This document shows, piece by piece, positions 1 to 7,378 of a stretch of 9,973 nucleotides of DNA; position 1 is the stretch's first letter, and each line of letters starts with the position of its first letter. This DNA comes from Silvimonas sp. JCM 19000 (GTDB taxonomy: Bacteria > Pseudomonadota > Gammaproteobacteria > Burkholderiales > Chitinibacteraceae): NCBI GenBank assembly GCA_001313065.1, contig BBFD01000148.1, positions 1-9,973 of the forward strand. The letters run 5' to 3'. The notes below the pieces were generated by a model. That model was given only the letters and a program-made list of their open reading frames with translations, was not told the origin of the DNA and ran no database searches. The position numbers were made by a program, and so were the translations under genes.

Positions 1-705
1 CGGTCGAAGGCCAGGTCGGTCACGATGGCCAGCAAGGCCACCAGCAAAGCGCCTTGCAGAATATAGGCCGTGTTGAAGCCACTCAGGCCCACGATGATGG
101 GTGAGCCCAATGTTTTGGCGCCCACGGTGGAGGCTATCGCCGCCGTGCCGATATTGATGATGACCGAAGTGCGGATACCCGCAATCAGCACCGGTAGAGC
201 CAGCGGCAGTTCGACCTGCCACAGGATCTGCCACGCACGCATGCCCAGACCGCGTGCGGCTTCACGCACCGGTTCCGGCACCGATTCGATGCCCGCGATG
301 GTGCTTTGCACGATGGGCAGCAAGCCGTACAAGGCCAATGCAATCAACGCCGGCCACACGCCAAATCCGATCAGGGCACCGCCACCGCCAGCACCGCCAC
401 CGGCGGAAAGGTCTGCCCCATCGCCACCACCGTTTCGACCAGCCCGCGAAAATCCTTGCCGCCAGCGCGCGTTACCGCAATGCCCGCCGCCAGGCCAGCA
501 CGATCGCCACCGCGCTTGATGCCGCCACGATGCCCAGATGCGCCGCCACCAGCGCCGGAAAGGTTTCCTGCAGATATAAAGGCCGCTCCAGTTCGGGAAA
601 CCACGCATGGAAAAGCGGCGTCAGCAGCGGCATGCCAAAAATCAGCAGCAGCAACACGGCGCCCGACCACAGCAAGGGATCGGCCCAGACCGCGCGACGC
701 CTCAT
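1..705 (-). CDS. yehW: YehW-like short permease of an osmoprotectant-type ABC importer (frameshifted, 3' end outside window)
   Basis: Inner-membrane permease subunit, last gene of the yehZYXW-type operon. Its ATG overlaps the TGA of the ATPase gene (ATGA at 702-705), which indicates translational coupling. The reading starts [12 protein letters not shown] with a hydrophobic segment, breaks near 485, resumes as [17 protein letters not shown] and [15 protein letters not shown], breaks again near 375, and continues to base 1 as [28 protein letters not shown] (the EAA loop that contacts the ATPase), [20 protein letters not shown] and GSPIIVGL. About 235 codons lie in the window; from memory E. 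coli YehW has about 243 residues, so only the last few should be missing. The membrane-segment pattern and EAA loop are typical of the BPD_transp_1 family of OpuB/ProW-like transporters. The two breaks look like single-base errors because similarity resumes at once. The substrate is unproven: E. coli YehZYXW binds glycine betaine only weakly. Confidence 0.85.
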
Positions 706-1634
706 GCGGGCACGTCCAGCAAATCGGCGTAATGAATGCTGCCGACGCTGTGGCCGTGCTCATCCACCACCGGCAAACTGCCCTGCCCCTGCGCCACAAA
801 GGCGGACAAGGCCTCGCGCAAACTGGCATGCAGCGGCAGCGGCTGGCCCACGGCGCTGACACCGCGCCGCACGCGGTCGGCGATGCGGTGCAAGCCCAGC
901 AATTTGATGCCCACTTCGCTGCGGCCGACAAAATCCGCGACAAAATCGCTGGCCGGTTGCGCCAGGATTTGCTGCGGCGTGCCGACTTGCGCAATGCGCC
1001 CCTGGTCGAGCAAGACAATGCGATCGGCCAGCAGCAGCGCCTCGTCGATATCGTGTGTAACCAGCACAATGGATTTGCCCGAGCGCTGATGAATGCGCGC
1101 CAGTTCTTTCTGTAGCGCCGCGCGGGTGACCGGGTCGAGTGCACCAAACGGCTCATCCATCAGCAGGATTTCCGGGTCAGCCGCCAGCGCCCGTGCCACG
1201 CCCACGCGTTGCTGCTGCCCGCCGGATAATTCGTGCGGATAACGGTCGCGATAGCGATTGGGGTCGAGGTCCAGCAGCGTCAGCAACTCGGTCACCCGAT
1301 CGGCGATGCGCGCCTTGGGCCACTTGAGCAAGGTGGGAACGGTGGCAATGTTTTCGGCCACGGTCCAGTGCGGAAACAAACCATTGGACTGGATGGCGTA
1401 GCCCATGCGGCGACGCAGATCTTCCGGACTAAAACTGCGGATTTCCTGCCCGGCAAACAGGATGCGGCCGCTGTCATGTTCCACCAGCCGGTTAATCATT
1501 TTGAGTGTGGTCGATTTGCCGGAACCCGACGGCCCGATCAGCACGGTAAATTCGCCGTCGGGCAAACGCAGACTGAGCTTGTCCACCGCTTGCCAGGCGC
1601 CAAAGGTTTTGCTGACTTCCTTGAATTCGATCAT
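702..1634 (-). CDS. yehX: YehX-like ABC transporter ATP-binding protein with C-terminal CBS domain
   Basis: Energises import by the YehZYXW-type transporter. This 310-residue gene is the only long one here that reads without interruption. ABC motifs in order: Walker [10 protein letters not shown] (residues 34-42), Q-loop Gln82, signature LSGGQQQR (136-143), Walker B ILLMDEP with Asp160/Glu161, D-loop GALD, and switch His194 in VTHD. Residues about 270-305 form a single CBS-like half ([22 protein letters not shown]), the arrangement in YehX/OsmV/OpuCA ATPases, where CBS domains sense ionic strength or nucleotides. The stretch [13 protein letters not shown] and the total length match E. coli YehX (about 308 residues) closely from memory. 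The start overlaps the end of yehY by 4 bases and the stop overlaps the start of yehW by 4 bases, so the three are probably translated as a coupled unit. Confidence 0.95.
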   Translation of the reverse strand: MIEFKEVSKTFGAWQAVDKLSLRLPDGEFTVLIGPSGSGKSTTLKMINRLVEHDSGRILFAGQEIRSFSPEDLRRRMGYAIQSNGLFPHWTVAENIATVPTLLKWPKARIADRVTELLTLLDLDPNRYRDRYPHELSGGQQQRVGVARALAADPEILLMDEPFGALDPVTRAALQKELARIHQRSGKSIVLVTHDIDEALLLADRIVLLDQGRIAQVGTPQQILAQPASDFVADFVGRSEVGIKLLGLHRIADRVRRGVSAVGQPLPLHASLREALSAFVAQGQGSLPVVDEHGHSVGSIHYADLLDVPA

Positions 1635-2789
1635 TGGCGCTTCCCTGGCGCGACCAGCGCCACCAGTAATTTGAAAACCGCATCGGCCACCACCGCCAGC
1701 GCAATGACCGGCGCCACGCCGAGCAAGACCAGATCAATGGCGCTGCTGAGCAAACCCTGGAACATGATCGCGCCAAAACCACCGGCACCGATCAGTGCGG
1801 CCACCGTGGTCAGGCCGATGGCTTGCACGGTGGTGATGCGCAAACCCGCCAGCAGAACCGGCAAAGCCAGCGGCACTTCCACTTTCCAGAAAATCTGCCG
1901 CGCCGACAGCCCCATGCCGCGCGCTGCATCCACCACACTGGCAGGCACTTGCTCTAATCCCGCCGTGGTACTGCGCACCATGGCAGCAGCGAGTACAGGG
2001 TTAGCGCAATCACGGCCGGCGCCATGCCGATGCCGCCTATGCCCCACTGCGCCAGCACGGGCAGATGCGCCGCCAGCGCGGCCAGCGGCGCAATCAGCAG
2101 CCGAACAAGGCAATGGAAGGTACGGTCTGGATTACATTAAGCACGCCAAACAACGGCGGCCGCACGTGCTGGCGGCGATAGGCCAAGACGCCCAGCGGTA
2201 CGCCGATCAGCAAAGTGGGCAGCAAGGTAGCGGCCACAATTTCGAGATGGCGTGACAAGCGTCGTTGAACACGTCCTGGCGGTTGGCGTACTCCTTTAGC
2301 ACCGAGAGCTGATCGAGCTGGCCGCTGTACAACAAAGCGGCCAACGGCGCCAGCACTGCCAGGCCGATCAATACGGCGGGCACAGGCTGCAAGCGCAGCC
2401 GCCCCAGCGCATCGGCCGCCATCAACCAGCCCAGCGTGAGCAAGAGCCACAAGCCGCCACCAAACGAGGTGCGGCTATAAGCCGAATCGACTTCAGCCAG
2501 CCGCGCCGCTTCCGCCCCGGCGATATAAACCAGGCCGCTCAGCCATAAGGTTGCGGCGATCAAGACCGAGGCGTGCACGCGCCAGCCTGGCCGCAGCCAC
2601 GCCGCCGCACCCAGCCACAAACCCGGCAGTAGCACCAGCACGAGCGCCATGCAACACACTGGCAAACGACACGCCGGTGCCCGTTACCAGTCGGTTAGGT
2701 GCATGCGTTAACCAGGCCACGCCCAGCGCCGCGAGCAAGCCCAGCAGCCAGAGCAAGGCCAGCACGCGGTTATGCAGTTTCAGACGCAA
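1631..2789 (-). CDS. yehY: YehY-like long permease of an osmoprotectant-type ABC importer (several frameshifts)
   Basis: Inner-membrane permease with an extra N-terminal membrane domain, as in YehY. The span of 1159 bases predicts about 385 residues, the length I recall for E. coli YehY. Segments in order: [18 protein letters not shown] and [11 protein letters not shown] (N-terminus), then [20 protein letters not shown] and DVFNDA, then [20 protein letters not shown] and [14 protein letters not shown], then [20 protein letters not shown] (EAA loop), [14 protein letters not shown] and [20 protein letters not shown]. Reading frame is lost near 2640, 2255 and 2100, with one or two more possible. 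No ATG is available. The best start is TTG at 2787-2789, 8 bases after AGGAAG and 15 bases after the osmF stop, followed by RLKLHNRV. Order and spacing place it in one operon between osmF and yehX. The breaks look like sequence errors, since conserved motifs flank each one. Confidence 0.88.
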
Positions 2790-2804
2790 GCCAGACGCTT
2801 CCTG

Positions 2805-3734
2805 TTATTTAACAAAGCCTTTCGACTTCAGATAATCGGCCGCGACTTTTTTTGGCATCCTGGCCTTCGATGGCGATCTTGGCGTTCAGGCCTTGCAAGG
2901 TTTTGCTATCCAGCGATTTGAACACCGGCGCCAGTGCATCCTTGATTTTGGGGTAAGCGCTCAGGGTTTCGGCACGGATCACCGGCGTTGGCGCGTAGAT
3001 CGGCTGGCTGCCCTTGGGGTCGTCCAGCGTGACCAGACCCAGCGCCGCCACCGGGCCATCGGTGCCATACGCCATCGCCGCATTCACGCCCGACGTCTGC
3101 TCCGCCGCAGCCTTGATGGTGACAGTGGTATCGCCCCCGGCCAGCGTCAGCAACTGGTCTTGCTTGAGCTTGAAACCATAGGCGGATTCGAACGCGGGCA
3201 AGGCATCGGGGCGCTCGATAAATTCAGCCGATGCAGCCAGTTTGAAGCTGCCGCCCTTGGCGATATAAGCGCCCAGATCGCTCAGCGATTTGAGTTTGTT
3301 GCTGCTGGCCACGTCTTTGCGTATGGCAATGGCCAGGTGTTATTGGCCGGCGATGGCTCCAGCCAGACCAGCTTGTTTTTTTCCAGATCGAGCTGCTTGA
3401 CCTTGTCGTAACCGGCTTTGGCGTTCTTCCATGCCGGATTTTTTTCGTCGGAGAAAAAAAAGAAGGCGCCATTACCGGTGTATTCGGGATAGATATCGAT
3501 CTGCCCTGCCGTAATCGCCCCGCGCAACACCTTGGTGGTGCCCAACTGCACCTTGTTCTCGGTCTTGATGCCCTGCGCTTGCAGCACTTGCAAAATCATA
3601 TTGCCCAGCAAGGCGCCCTCGGTGTCGATCTTGGAGCTGACGCGTACCGGCGTGTCGGCAGCGTGGGTGACGGCAGCAAGCAACAGGGCGACAGCGCCGC
3701 CCAGCACAGCGCGGCGAGAGAAACGCAAATTCAT
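2805..3734 (-). CDS. osmF: OsmF/YehZ-like periplasmic substrate-binding protein (two frameshifts)
   Basis: First gene of the transporter operon, a periplasmic binding protein for quaternary-amine-type osmolytes (OpuAC-like fold). The N-terminus MNLRFSRRAVLGGAVALLLA is a signal peptide with an SRRAVLG twin-arginine-like motif and probable cleavage after THA. Family signatures: VSSKIDTEGALLGN, VQLGTTKVLRGAIT, DIYPEYTGNGAFFF, PANNTW, then FKLAASAEFIERPDALPAFE, LAGGDTTVTIKAAAEQTSG and VNAAMAYGTDGPVAALGL. These agree almost word for word with E. coli YehZ/OsmF as remembered (about 305 residues; about 309 here). One break lies near 3340 after NNTW. The second is at the A7 run 2847-2853, where six A's would give DAKKVAADYL and the TAA at 2805-2807. 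AAGGA lies 8 bases before the ATG. A weak sigma-S-like -10 (GCTAACAT, 3767-3774) would suit the sigma-S control known in E. coli, but this is unproven. Confidence 0.92.
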
Positions 3735-3853
3735 GGCGGATTTCCTTGATCAGAAGGCGTGTTGTTATGTTAGCCAGCGCGACAAAACGGATGAGCGATA
3801 CTACCGGGCAATGCGCAGAAAATAAACCAGCGCTTACCGCTAGCTGACCACTG

Positions 3854-4744
3854 CTAGATGCTGACGTGCACCGCGGGATAGGTTGGCGCATCAATTGGCT
3901 TGAACCCGTAATGCCGCAACAGATAGCCGTAGCCGGGCACCAGAAAGTGGCCATTACGCTGCAACAAGGCGCTGCGATCGGCGCGGTAGCAGCGGCGATG
4001 CGATACCACGGCAAGCGCGGCTGCTCGTGGTGCACCAGATGGTAGTTGTTATTCAGAAACAGCAAGCGCCAGAACCAGCCCGCCTCATTCAGCACCACCC
4101 GATGCGCTGGCACCGCCGCGGGCCGGTGCTCATAGAAAGAGCGCAGCATTGAAATCCCCAAGGCCAGATAGCTCGCCAGCAAATAACGCCAGAGCGAGGC
4201 CTGCGCCAGCCCCAGCGCCAGCGCTATCAAGGCCAGCAACAGCAAATGCTGGCACCAGACCTTGCGCTGCGCGCGATCACGCCAGCCATCGCGCCAGGTC
4301 GCCACAATCGCAAACGCCGGGCCCAGCAACATACGGCCAAACGCGGTGCGCGTGGCGCGGCGCAAGGGCTGCAATCCGCGCGGCAACCGGCGGAAGGCGC
4401 TGGCGCCAGATAGTTGCTTTCGGGATCAATGCCGGGGTAAGTCAGATGTGCTTCTTCGTGATGCGCCAGATGGCTGCGCTTGTACTCATCGAAGGGATAC
4501 CAGACCGCTAACGGCAGCAATCCCAGAAAGCGATTGAAGGCCGCATTGCGGGTGGGATGGCCGTGCAGCAATTCGTGTTGCAGCTGGAATACCACGCCAG
4601 CGCCAGCGCCAGCAGCGGCACCGCAAGCCACGCCGTAATATGCTCCGACGCCCACACCGCAGCGGCCCACGCGCTGTACACGCTGAGCAGCAACAACCAG
4701 GTGGGCCATTCGATGGCCTCGATGTTTGAATCCGGGCGGGGCAT
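3854..4744 (-). CDS. Membrane fatty-acid desaturase, three histidine boxes (frameshifted)
   Basis: Predicted di-iron membrane desaturase or hydroxylase (PF00487 type) that would introduce a double bond or hydroxyl into a lipid acyl chain. All three histidine clusters are present: HELLHGH (residues about 58-64), HLAHHEEAH (about 93-101) and HLVHHEQ (about 220). They are separated by hydrophobic blocks such as WLLLLSVYSAWAAAVW, RFLGLLPLAVWYPF and HLLLLALIALALGLAQAS. The frame is lost near 4590, 4400 and 3985. After the last break it reads YRADRSALLQRNGHFLVP and ends APTYPAVHVSI. Reconstructed length is about 296 residues, normal for short bacterial desaturases. The start is the ATG followed by PRPDSNIEAIEWPTW. 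No Shine-Dalgarno sequence is visible, because a C10 run occupies that place. The gene sits 119 bases upstream of osmF with its own promoter-like sequence and may or may not be cotranscribed. The substrate cannot be inferred. Confidence 0.85.
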
Positions 4745-4747
4745 GGC

Positions 4748-4757
4748 GGGGGGGGGG
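4748..4757 (-). repeat. Poly-C (G on + strand) 10-base homopolymer in the desaturase 5' leader
   Basis: Ten consecutive G on the plus strand, so C10 in the desaturase mRNA, ending 3 bases before its ATG. This is the longest single-base run in the window. It occupies the place where a ribosome-binding site is expected. The read length of such a run is uncertain in data with this many indels. Confidence 0.8.
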
Positions 4758-4773
4758 CGGTGGAGGATGCCTG

Positions 4774-4802
4774 ACTATAGCTGGGGCTTTATATGCCCAC
4801 AA
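4774..4802 (-). promoter_or_regulatory. Candidate sigma-70 promoter for the desaturase gene
   Basis: On the minus strand, TTGTGG (4797-4802) is followed after 17 bases by TATAGT (4774-4779; 5 of 6 match to TATAAT). The predicted 5' leader is about 30 bases and contains the poly-C run. The -35 is weak (TTG plus poor second half). The position, just upstream of a start codon in otherwise non-coding DNA, supports it. Confidence 0.4.
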
Positions 4803-4837
4803 AGACTAACAAATTATTGCGATATGCCAAATCAAGT

Positions 4838-5337
4838 TCACTCTAGGGCGACGCGCGTTTGATGGTTTTTTTTCATCCGCTGCCAAAGTTCAGATGCTTT
4901 GGTGGGACGCGGAAATGGATCCACATGGTCATACCCCAGACCAATTACCGTGATTTCCTGCCCGGATTGTCGCCGCACATAGTGAATAACCGGGCCGCAG
5001 CGCTTTCCGGCGAGGTTGCGAGGCAAATGCGCCAAGGTAAATTGAAATGCCCCATGAAGGCGCCAAGGGCCGCAGTGATAGTGCCAGACGTGGAAGGTCT
5101 GATATTCCTTCGCGAAGGATAAAACACCACCGTCGTCGTCTTCGAACGAAGGCTTGTTTTTTTGCCTTCTTGCAGCTCACCGGCGCGATACCTGGTCAGA
5201 AAGCGCTCAAGCGCCATTTGTTGTTCGAAATCAAGATAGGCGAAATCAACCAGGTAATCTGGTTCGGTACCATTCTTGTCCCCGGTAACAAAGCCGTCCT
5301 GCAGAAAAGCCCTGGGCAAAATAAAAAAATCCGGCAA
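4838..5337 (-). CDS. Small unrecognised protein, possibly RelE/YafO-like toxin (one frameshift, start uncertain)
   Basis: The coding signal is continuous except for one break at the A7 run 5157-5163; eight A's would join the parts. The N-terminal part has YLVDFAYLDFEQQMALERF and LTRYRAGELQEGKK. The C-terminal part reads SFEDDDGGVLSFAKEYQTF, HVWHYHCGPWRLHGAF, HLPRNLAGKRCGPVIHYV, GQEITVIGLGYDHVDPFPRP and ends TRVALE. The product would be about 140-165 residues, mixed charge, without membrane segments. No start is certain. TTG at 5337 lies inside the loop of the upstream terminator, TTG at 5317-5319 has no ribosome-binding site, and ATG at 5215-5217 would cut the helix before it. The layout (a helical N-part, then H-rich strands with VIHYV and ITVIGLGYDH) faintly recalls YafO-type mRNA interferases, but this is pattern resemblance only. 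It lies downstream of a second small gene on the same strand. Confidence 0.6.
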
Positions 5338-5354
5338 GTTGGATGCCGGATTTT
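5323..5354 (-). terminator. Intrinsic terminator downstream of the 78-residue small gene
   Basis: On the minus strand, AATCCGGCA (5344-5352) pairs perfectly with TGCCGGATT (5328-5336) around a 7-base loop, followed by a T7 run, then A and TTTT. It lies about 30 bases after the stop of the upstream small gene and at or just before the start of the next. It could end the first transcript or attenuate read-through into the second gene. On the plus strand there are only four T's, so it works mainly leftward. Confidence 0.88.
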
Positions 5355-5382
5355 ATGTAGCAAACAGAACGCTTGCAAAGCG

Positions 5383-5619
5383 TTACAAGCCCTTGTCTGC
5401 TCGTACTTTTTTTACGCAGCGCGACCAGTTGCTCACTGCTGCTGATTTCAACTCGCTTTTCGATATTTTGAGCACGCTCCCGCAGCGTGGCTTCCACCTC
5501 AAGCCACTGTGAAGTGGGTGTCGGGCGCGGGGTGGAAATCGACGGCGTAGCGACTCGGGGACGGGCTTCTGCCTCGTCATCTGACAAAAAAAGGTGTGAT
5601 AACAAGTGCGTGTAGACAT
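5383..5619 (-). CDS. Small hypothetical protein, about 78 residues (two compensating frameshifts)
   Basis: The start is well supported: ATG at 5617-5619 stands 5 bases after AGGGAGG. The reading begins MSTRTCYHTFF, meets a T7 run (5586-5592) where one more T is needed, and continues LSDDEAEARPRVATPS with a Ser/Thr/Pro-rich linker (STPRPTPTSQW). It then forms a charged, probably helical part (LEVEATLRERAQNIEKRVEI, SSSEQLVALRKK). At the A7 run 5407-5413 one A too many hides the natural end VRADKGL and the TAA at 5383-5385. I do not recognise the family. A disordered linker plus a charged helix would suit a small DNA-binding or antitoxin-like partner of the next gene, but that is inference. The terminator follows at once. 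Confidence 0.6.
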   Translation of the reverse strand: MSTRTCYHTFFCQMTRQKPVPESLRRRFPPRARHPLHSGLRWKPRCGSVLKISKSELKSAAVSNWSRCVKKVRADKGL

Positions 5620-5693
5620 GGATCCTCCCTCTAGGGGACAGGCCGCGCACCACCGTAAGTGGCGCTGATCAGCCGCACAGATTTGCACGGGTT

Positions 5694-5712
5694 CTGGCTC
5701 TTATACACGGTT
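5694..5712 (+). repeat. Sequence resembling the IS50/Tn5 outside or mosaic end
   Basis: CTGGCTCTTATACAC (5694-5708) matches the first 15 bases of the Tn5 outside end (CTGACTCTTATACAC) at 14 of 15 positions. The following four bases diverge; compared with the 19-base mosaic end it is 15 of 19. With CTG outermost, an element would extend rightward, but no transposase or opposite inverted end is seen before the LysE gene. It may be an insertion-sequence remnant, a library-construction scar or chance. Confidence 0.3.
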
Positions 5713-5728
5713 TCCGAGACGATGTTTA
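5700..5728 (-). promoter_or_regulatory. Candidate promoter for the small-gene pair, overlapping an IS50-like end
   Basis: On the minus strand, TAAACA (5723-5728) and TATAAG (5700-5705) are separated by 17 bases. The leader to the ATG at 5619 would be about 75 bases and includes the perfect palindrome GCTGATCAGC at 5664-5673, a possible operator. The -10 lies within the transposon-end-like sequence at 5694-5708, so the two interpretations compete. Confidence 0.3.
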
Positions 5729-5873
5729 GCGGCAACTCGCCCCAAGCTGCGCCGCCTGCACAATTGCCACGACCAGCGCAGTAAATCGCGCGTCGCCACG
5801 GTTATTTTGTTCAATACCCCACCCCACCCGCCCCGCTACCTTCGTGCCACCTTGTTCTGCACGGAGTTTTGCA

Positions 5874-6454
5874 ATGTCTGTTTATCTGTCGATGGCCGCG
5901 TTCGCGCTGGTTGCTTCGATCACGCCGGGCCCGGTCAACCTGGTGGCGCTGGGTAGTGCGGCGCAGTATGGCCTGATGCCGGCGCTGCGGCATGTGCTCG
6001 GCGCTACGCTGGGCTTTGTTTTATTGCTGGTGCTTAGCGGTTTCGGGCTGCATCAACTGCTGGATGCTGCCGGGGTTGGCACGCGCTATCCAGTGGGCGG
6101 GCGTGGCGTTCTTGTTGTGGATGGCGTGGCGACTGGCGCTGGACGATGGCCAGCTCAGTGCCCGTTCGCAGCTGCGGCGGCCGTCCTTGTGGTATGGCGC
6201 CTTGATGCAATGGCTGAACCCCAAAGCGTGGGTGGCTGCGCTGGCGGGCATGAGCGCATATGTGCCGATGGCGATCGCGCGCTGATCTGGCAATTTGCCG
6301 GGCTGTATCTGGTGATTTGCTACGTCTCGGTGGGCAGTTGGCCTATGCCGGTAGCCATTTACGGCGCTATTTGCAGCAACCGGCCCGCGTGCGGCAATTC
6401 AACCGGCTGATGGCGTTGTTACTGCTGGGCAGCGCCGCCTTGCTGGCGGTGTGA
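5874..6454 (+). CDS. LysE/RhtB-family amino-acid exporter (frameshifted)
   Basis: Inner-membrane exporter of the LysE superfamily (LysE/RhtB/LeuE), which export amino acids or related metabolites. The N-terminus MSVYLSMAAFALVASITPGP carries the family hallmark TPGP followed by NLVALGSAAQYGLMPALRHV. The middle part gives LARAIQWAGVAFLLWMAWRL and LALDDGQ, then WYGALMQWLNPKAW, matching the conserved NPK motif. The end reads GSHLRRYLQQPARVRQFNRL and MALLLLGSAALLAV. The frame breaks near 6070, 6285 and 6340; at the last, one extra G would give GSWAYAGSHL. About 193 residues, slightly under the usual 200-210. GGAG lies 8 bases before the ATG at 5874. It is convergent with an AraC-family gene 12 bases away, a common partner for this exporter family, though the usual arrangement is divergent. 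Confidence 0.88.
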
Positions 6455-6466
6455 CGCAAGGCGTCC

Positions 6467-7296
6467 TCAGGCGGTGCGATAGTGGCCTGGCGTGGTTGCA
6501 TCATTTGTTTGAAGGCACGTTGCAGATGCGCCTGATCGGCAAATCCCACCTCGTGCGCCACCTCGGCAATCGCCGCGCCTGGCGCAAGCGCGTGCGGCTG
6601 ACCTGAATCCGGCGGTTGGTCAGATAGCATGAGGTGTCATGCCGAAATGCTGTTTAAACCCACGGATAAGATGCGTGGCCGACAGCTCGGCGGCGGCGCA
6701 AAGCTGATCCAGCGTCAATGTTTCGGCATATTGTTCGCGGATCAGATCAGCGGCGCGTTGTAGTTTGTGATGCGCCGGCTGGCGCGGCGGCCGTGCCGGG
6801 CCAAGCGCCAGTTGCAATTCGCTGAAGAAGGCGATGGCCTGGCTTTGCTGCAGCAAGTGATCGCCCGCGCCTCGTGCAAGCTGGCGGCCAATCGGGTCAG
6901 TCCGGCATACAAGGCAGGATCTGCACTGAGTGTGGTGGCAAAGGGCTGAAAGGCTGCAGCGGGAGTAAAACCCAGCTCATATTGCAAGCCCGCCAGCCAT
7001 GTCACGTCGACATAAAACATGTGATAAGCCCACGCCGCATCGGTCAGCGGATTGCAGGCGTGTACTTGCTCCGGATTGATGATCACCAGATCGCCGGTCT
7101 GCACCTGCCTACGCTGGGTGCCGTTGATATACAGGCTTTGGCCACCGGTAATGGCACCGATCGAAAACGTCTCATGCGTATGCGGTGCGTAACACACCGT
7201 GCGGCCGTCGAGCACGGTGCGCAATTCTAGCCAGGGCATGGCGGGATCGCGCCAGAACACGGGAGTGGGACGAGCAGTAGCAACAGACATGGGCAT
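6467..7296 (-). CDS. AraC-family transcriptional regulator (frameshifted)
   Basis: Transcription factor with an N-terminal cupin sensor and a C-terminal double helix-turn-helix. Sensor part (about residues 10-165): WLELRTVLDG, PHTHETFSIGAITGGQSLYI (the beta-barrel core) and VQTGDLVIINPEQVHACNP. After a break near 6860 the DNA-binding part reads AADLIREQYAETLTLDQLCA and AELSATHLIRGFKQHFGMTP (first HTH), breaks near 6625 and 6590, then AIAEVAHEVGFADQAHLQRA (second HTH). A last break near 6490 leads to TTPGHYRTA and TGA at 6467-6469. About 276 residues, normal for the family. The start could be ATG 7296 or ATG 7290; no Shine-Dalgarno is visible for either. The ligand is unknown. Regulation of the neighbouring exporter is a natural guess only. 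Confidence 0.88.
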
Positions 7297-7378
7297 CACG
7301 CGTAGACCGGTTGCCGCATTCTAGACCAGCCCTGCGCACCGTCGCAGCTGCAGGTTGCCAGATTCCGCCCTGCTCGCT
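7297..7378. other. Intergenic region upstream of the AraC gene
   Basis: Holds the AraC-gene promoter if that gene has its own. GGTTGCC occurs twice as a direct repeat (7309-7315 and 7353-7359, 44 bases apart, about four helical turns) flanking the palindrome GCAGCTGC (7344-7351). This could be an operator for autoregulation, but it is weak evidence. No terminator is visible for the PEP-CTERM gene. Confidence 0.3.

Larger units (their letters stand above)
5620..5873. other. Intergenic region between divergent small gene and LysE gene
   Basis: No coding signal. Besides the promoter candidate, palindrome and IS50-like end described separately, the right part (5800-5860) is C-rich (CCCCACCCCACCCGCCCCGC). 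No clear promoter for the LysE gene was found. Confidence 0.5.

Noticed and set aside
1233..2255. Long open frame of 340 codons on the plus strand across the transporter genes
   Set aside because: It lies antisense to clear yehX/yehY coding sequence, has no recognisable motif and has the composition of a GC-rich shadow frame. The same holds for 306-1115 (+) and 8671-9276 (-).
1..3734. Decayed transporter operon (true pseudogenes)
   Set aside because: Conserved motifs resume immediately after each break, the ATPase is intact, and the essential cysS shows the same density of breaks, so sequence error is the simpler reading.
3767..3774. Sigma-S promoter for osmF (GCTAACAT)
   Set aside because: Only the C-T-A and final T fit and there is no supporting -35. 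I mention it in the osmF entry but do not list it as a feature.
5338..5344. attC-like core (GTTGGAT) suggesting an integron cassette around the small genes
   Set aside because: A 7-base degenerate core is frequent. No matching inverse core or integrase is present, and the sequence is explained by the terminator loop and stem.
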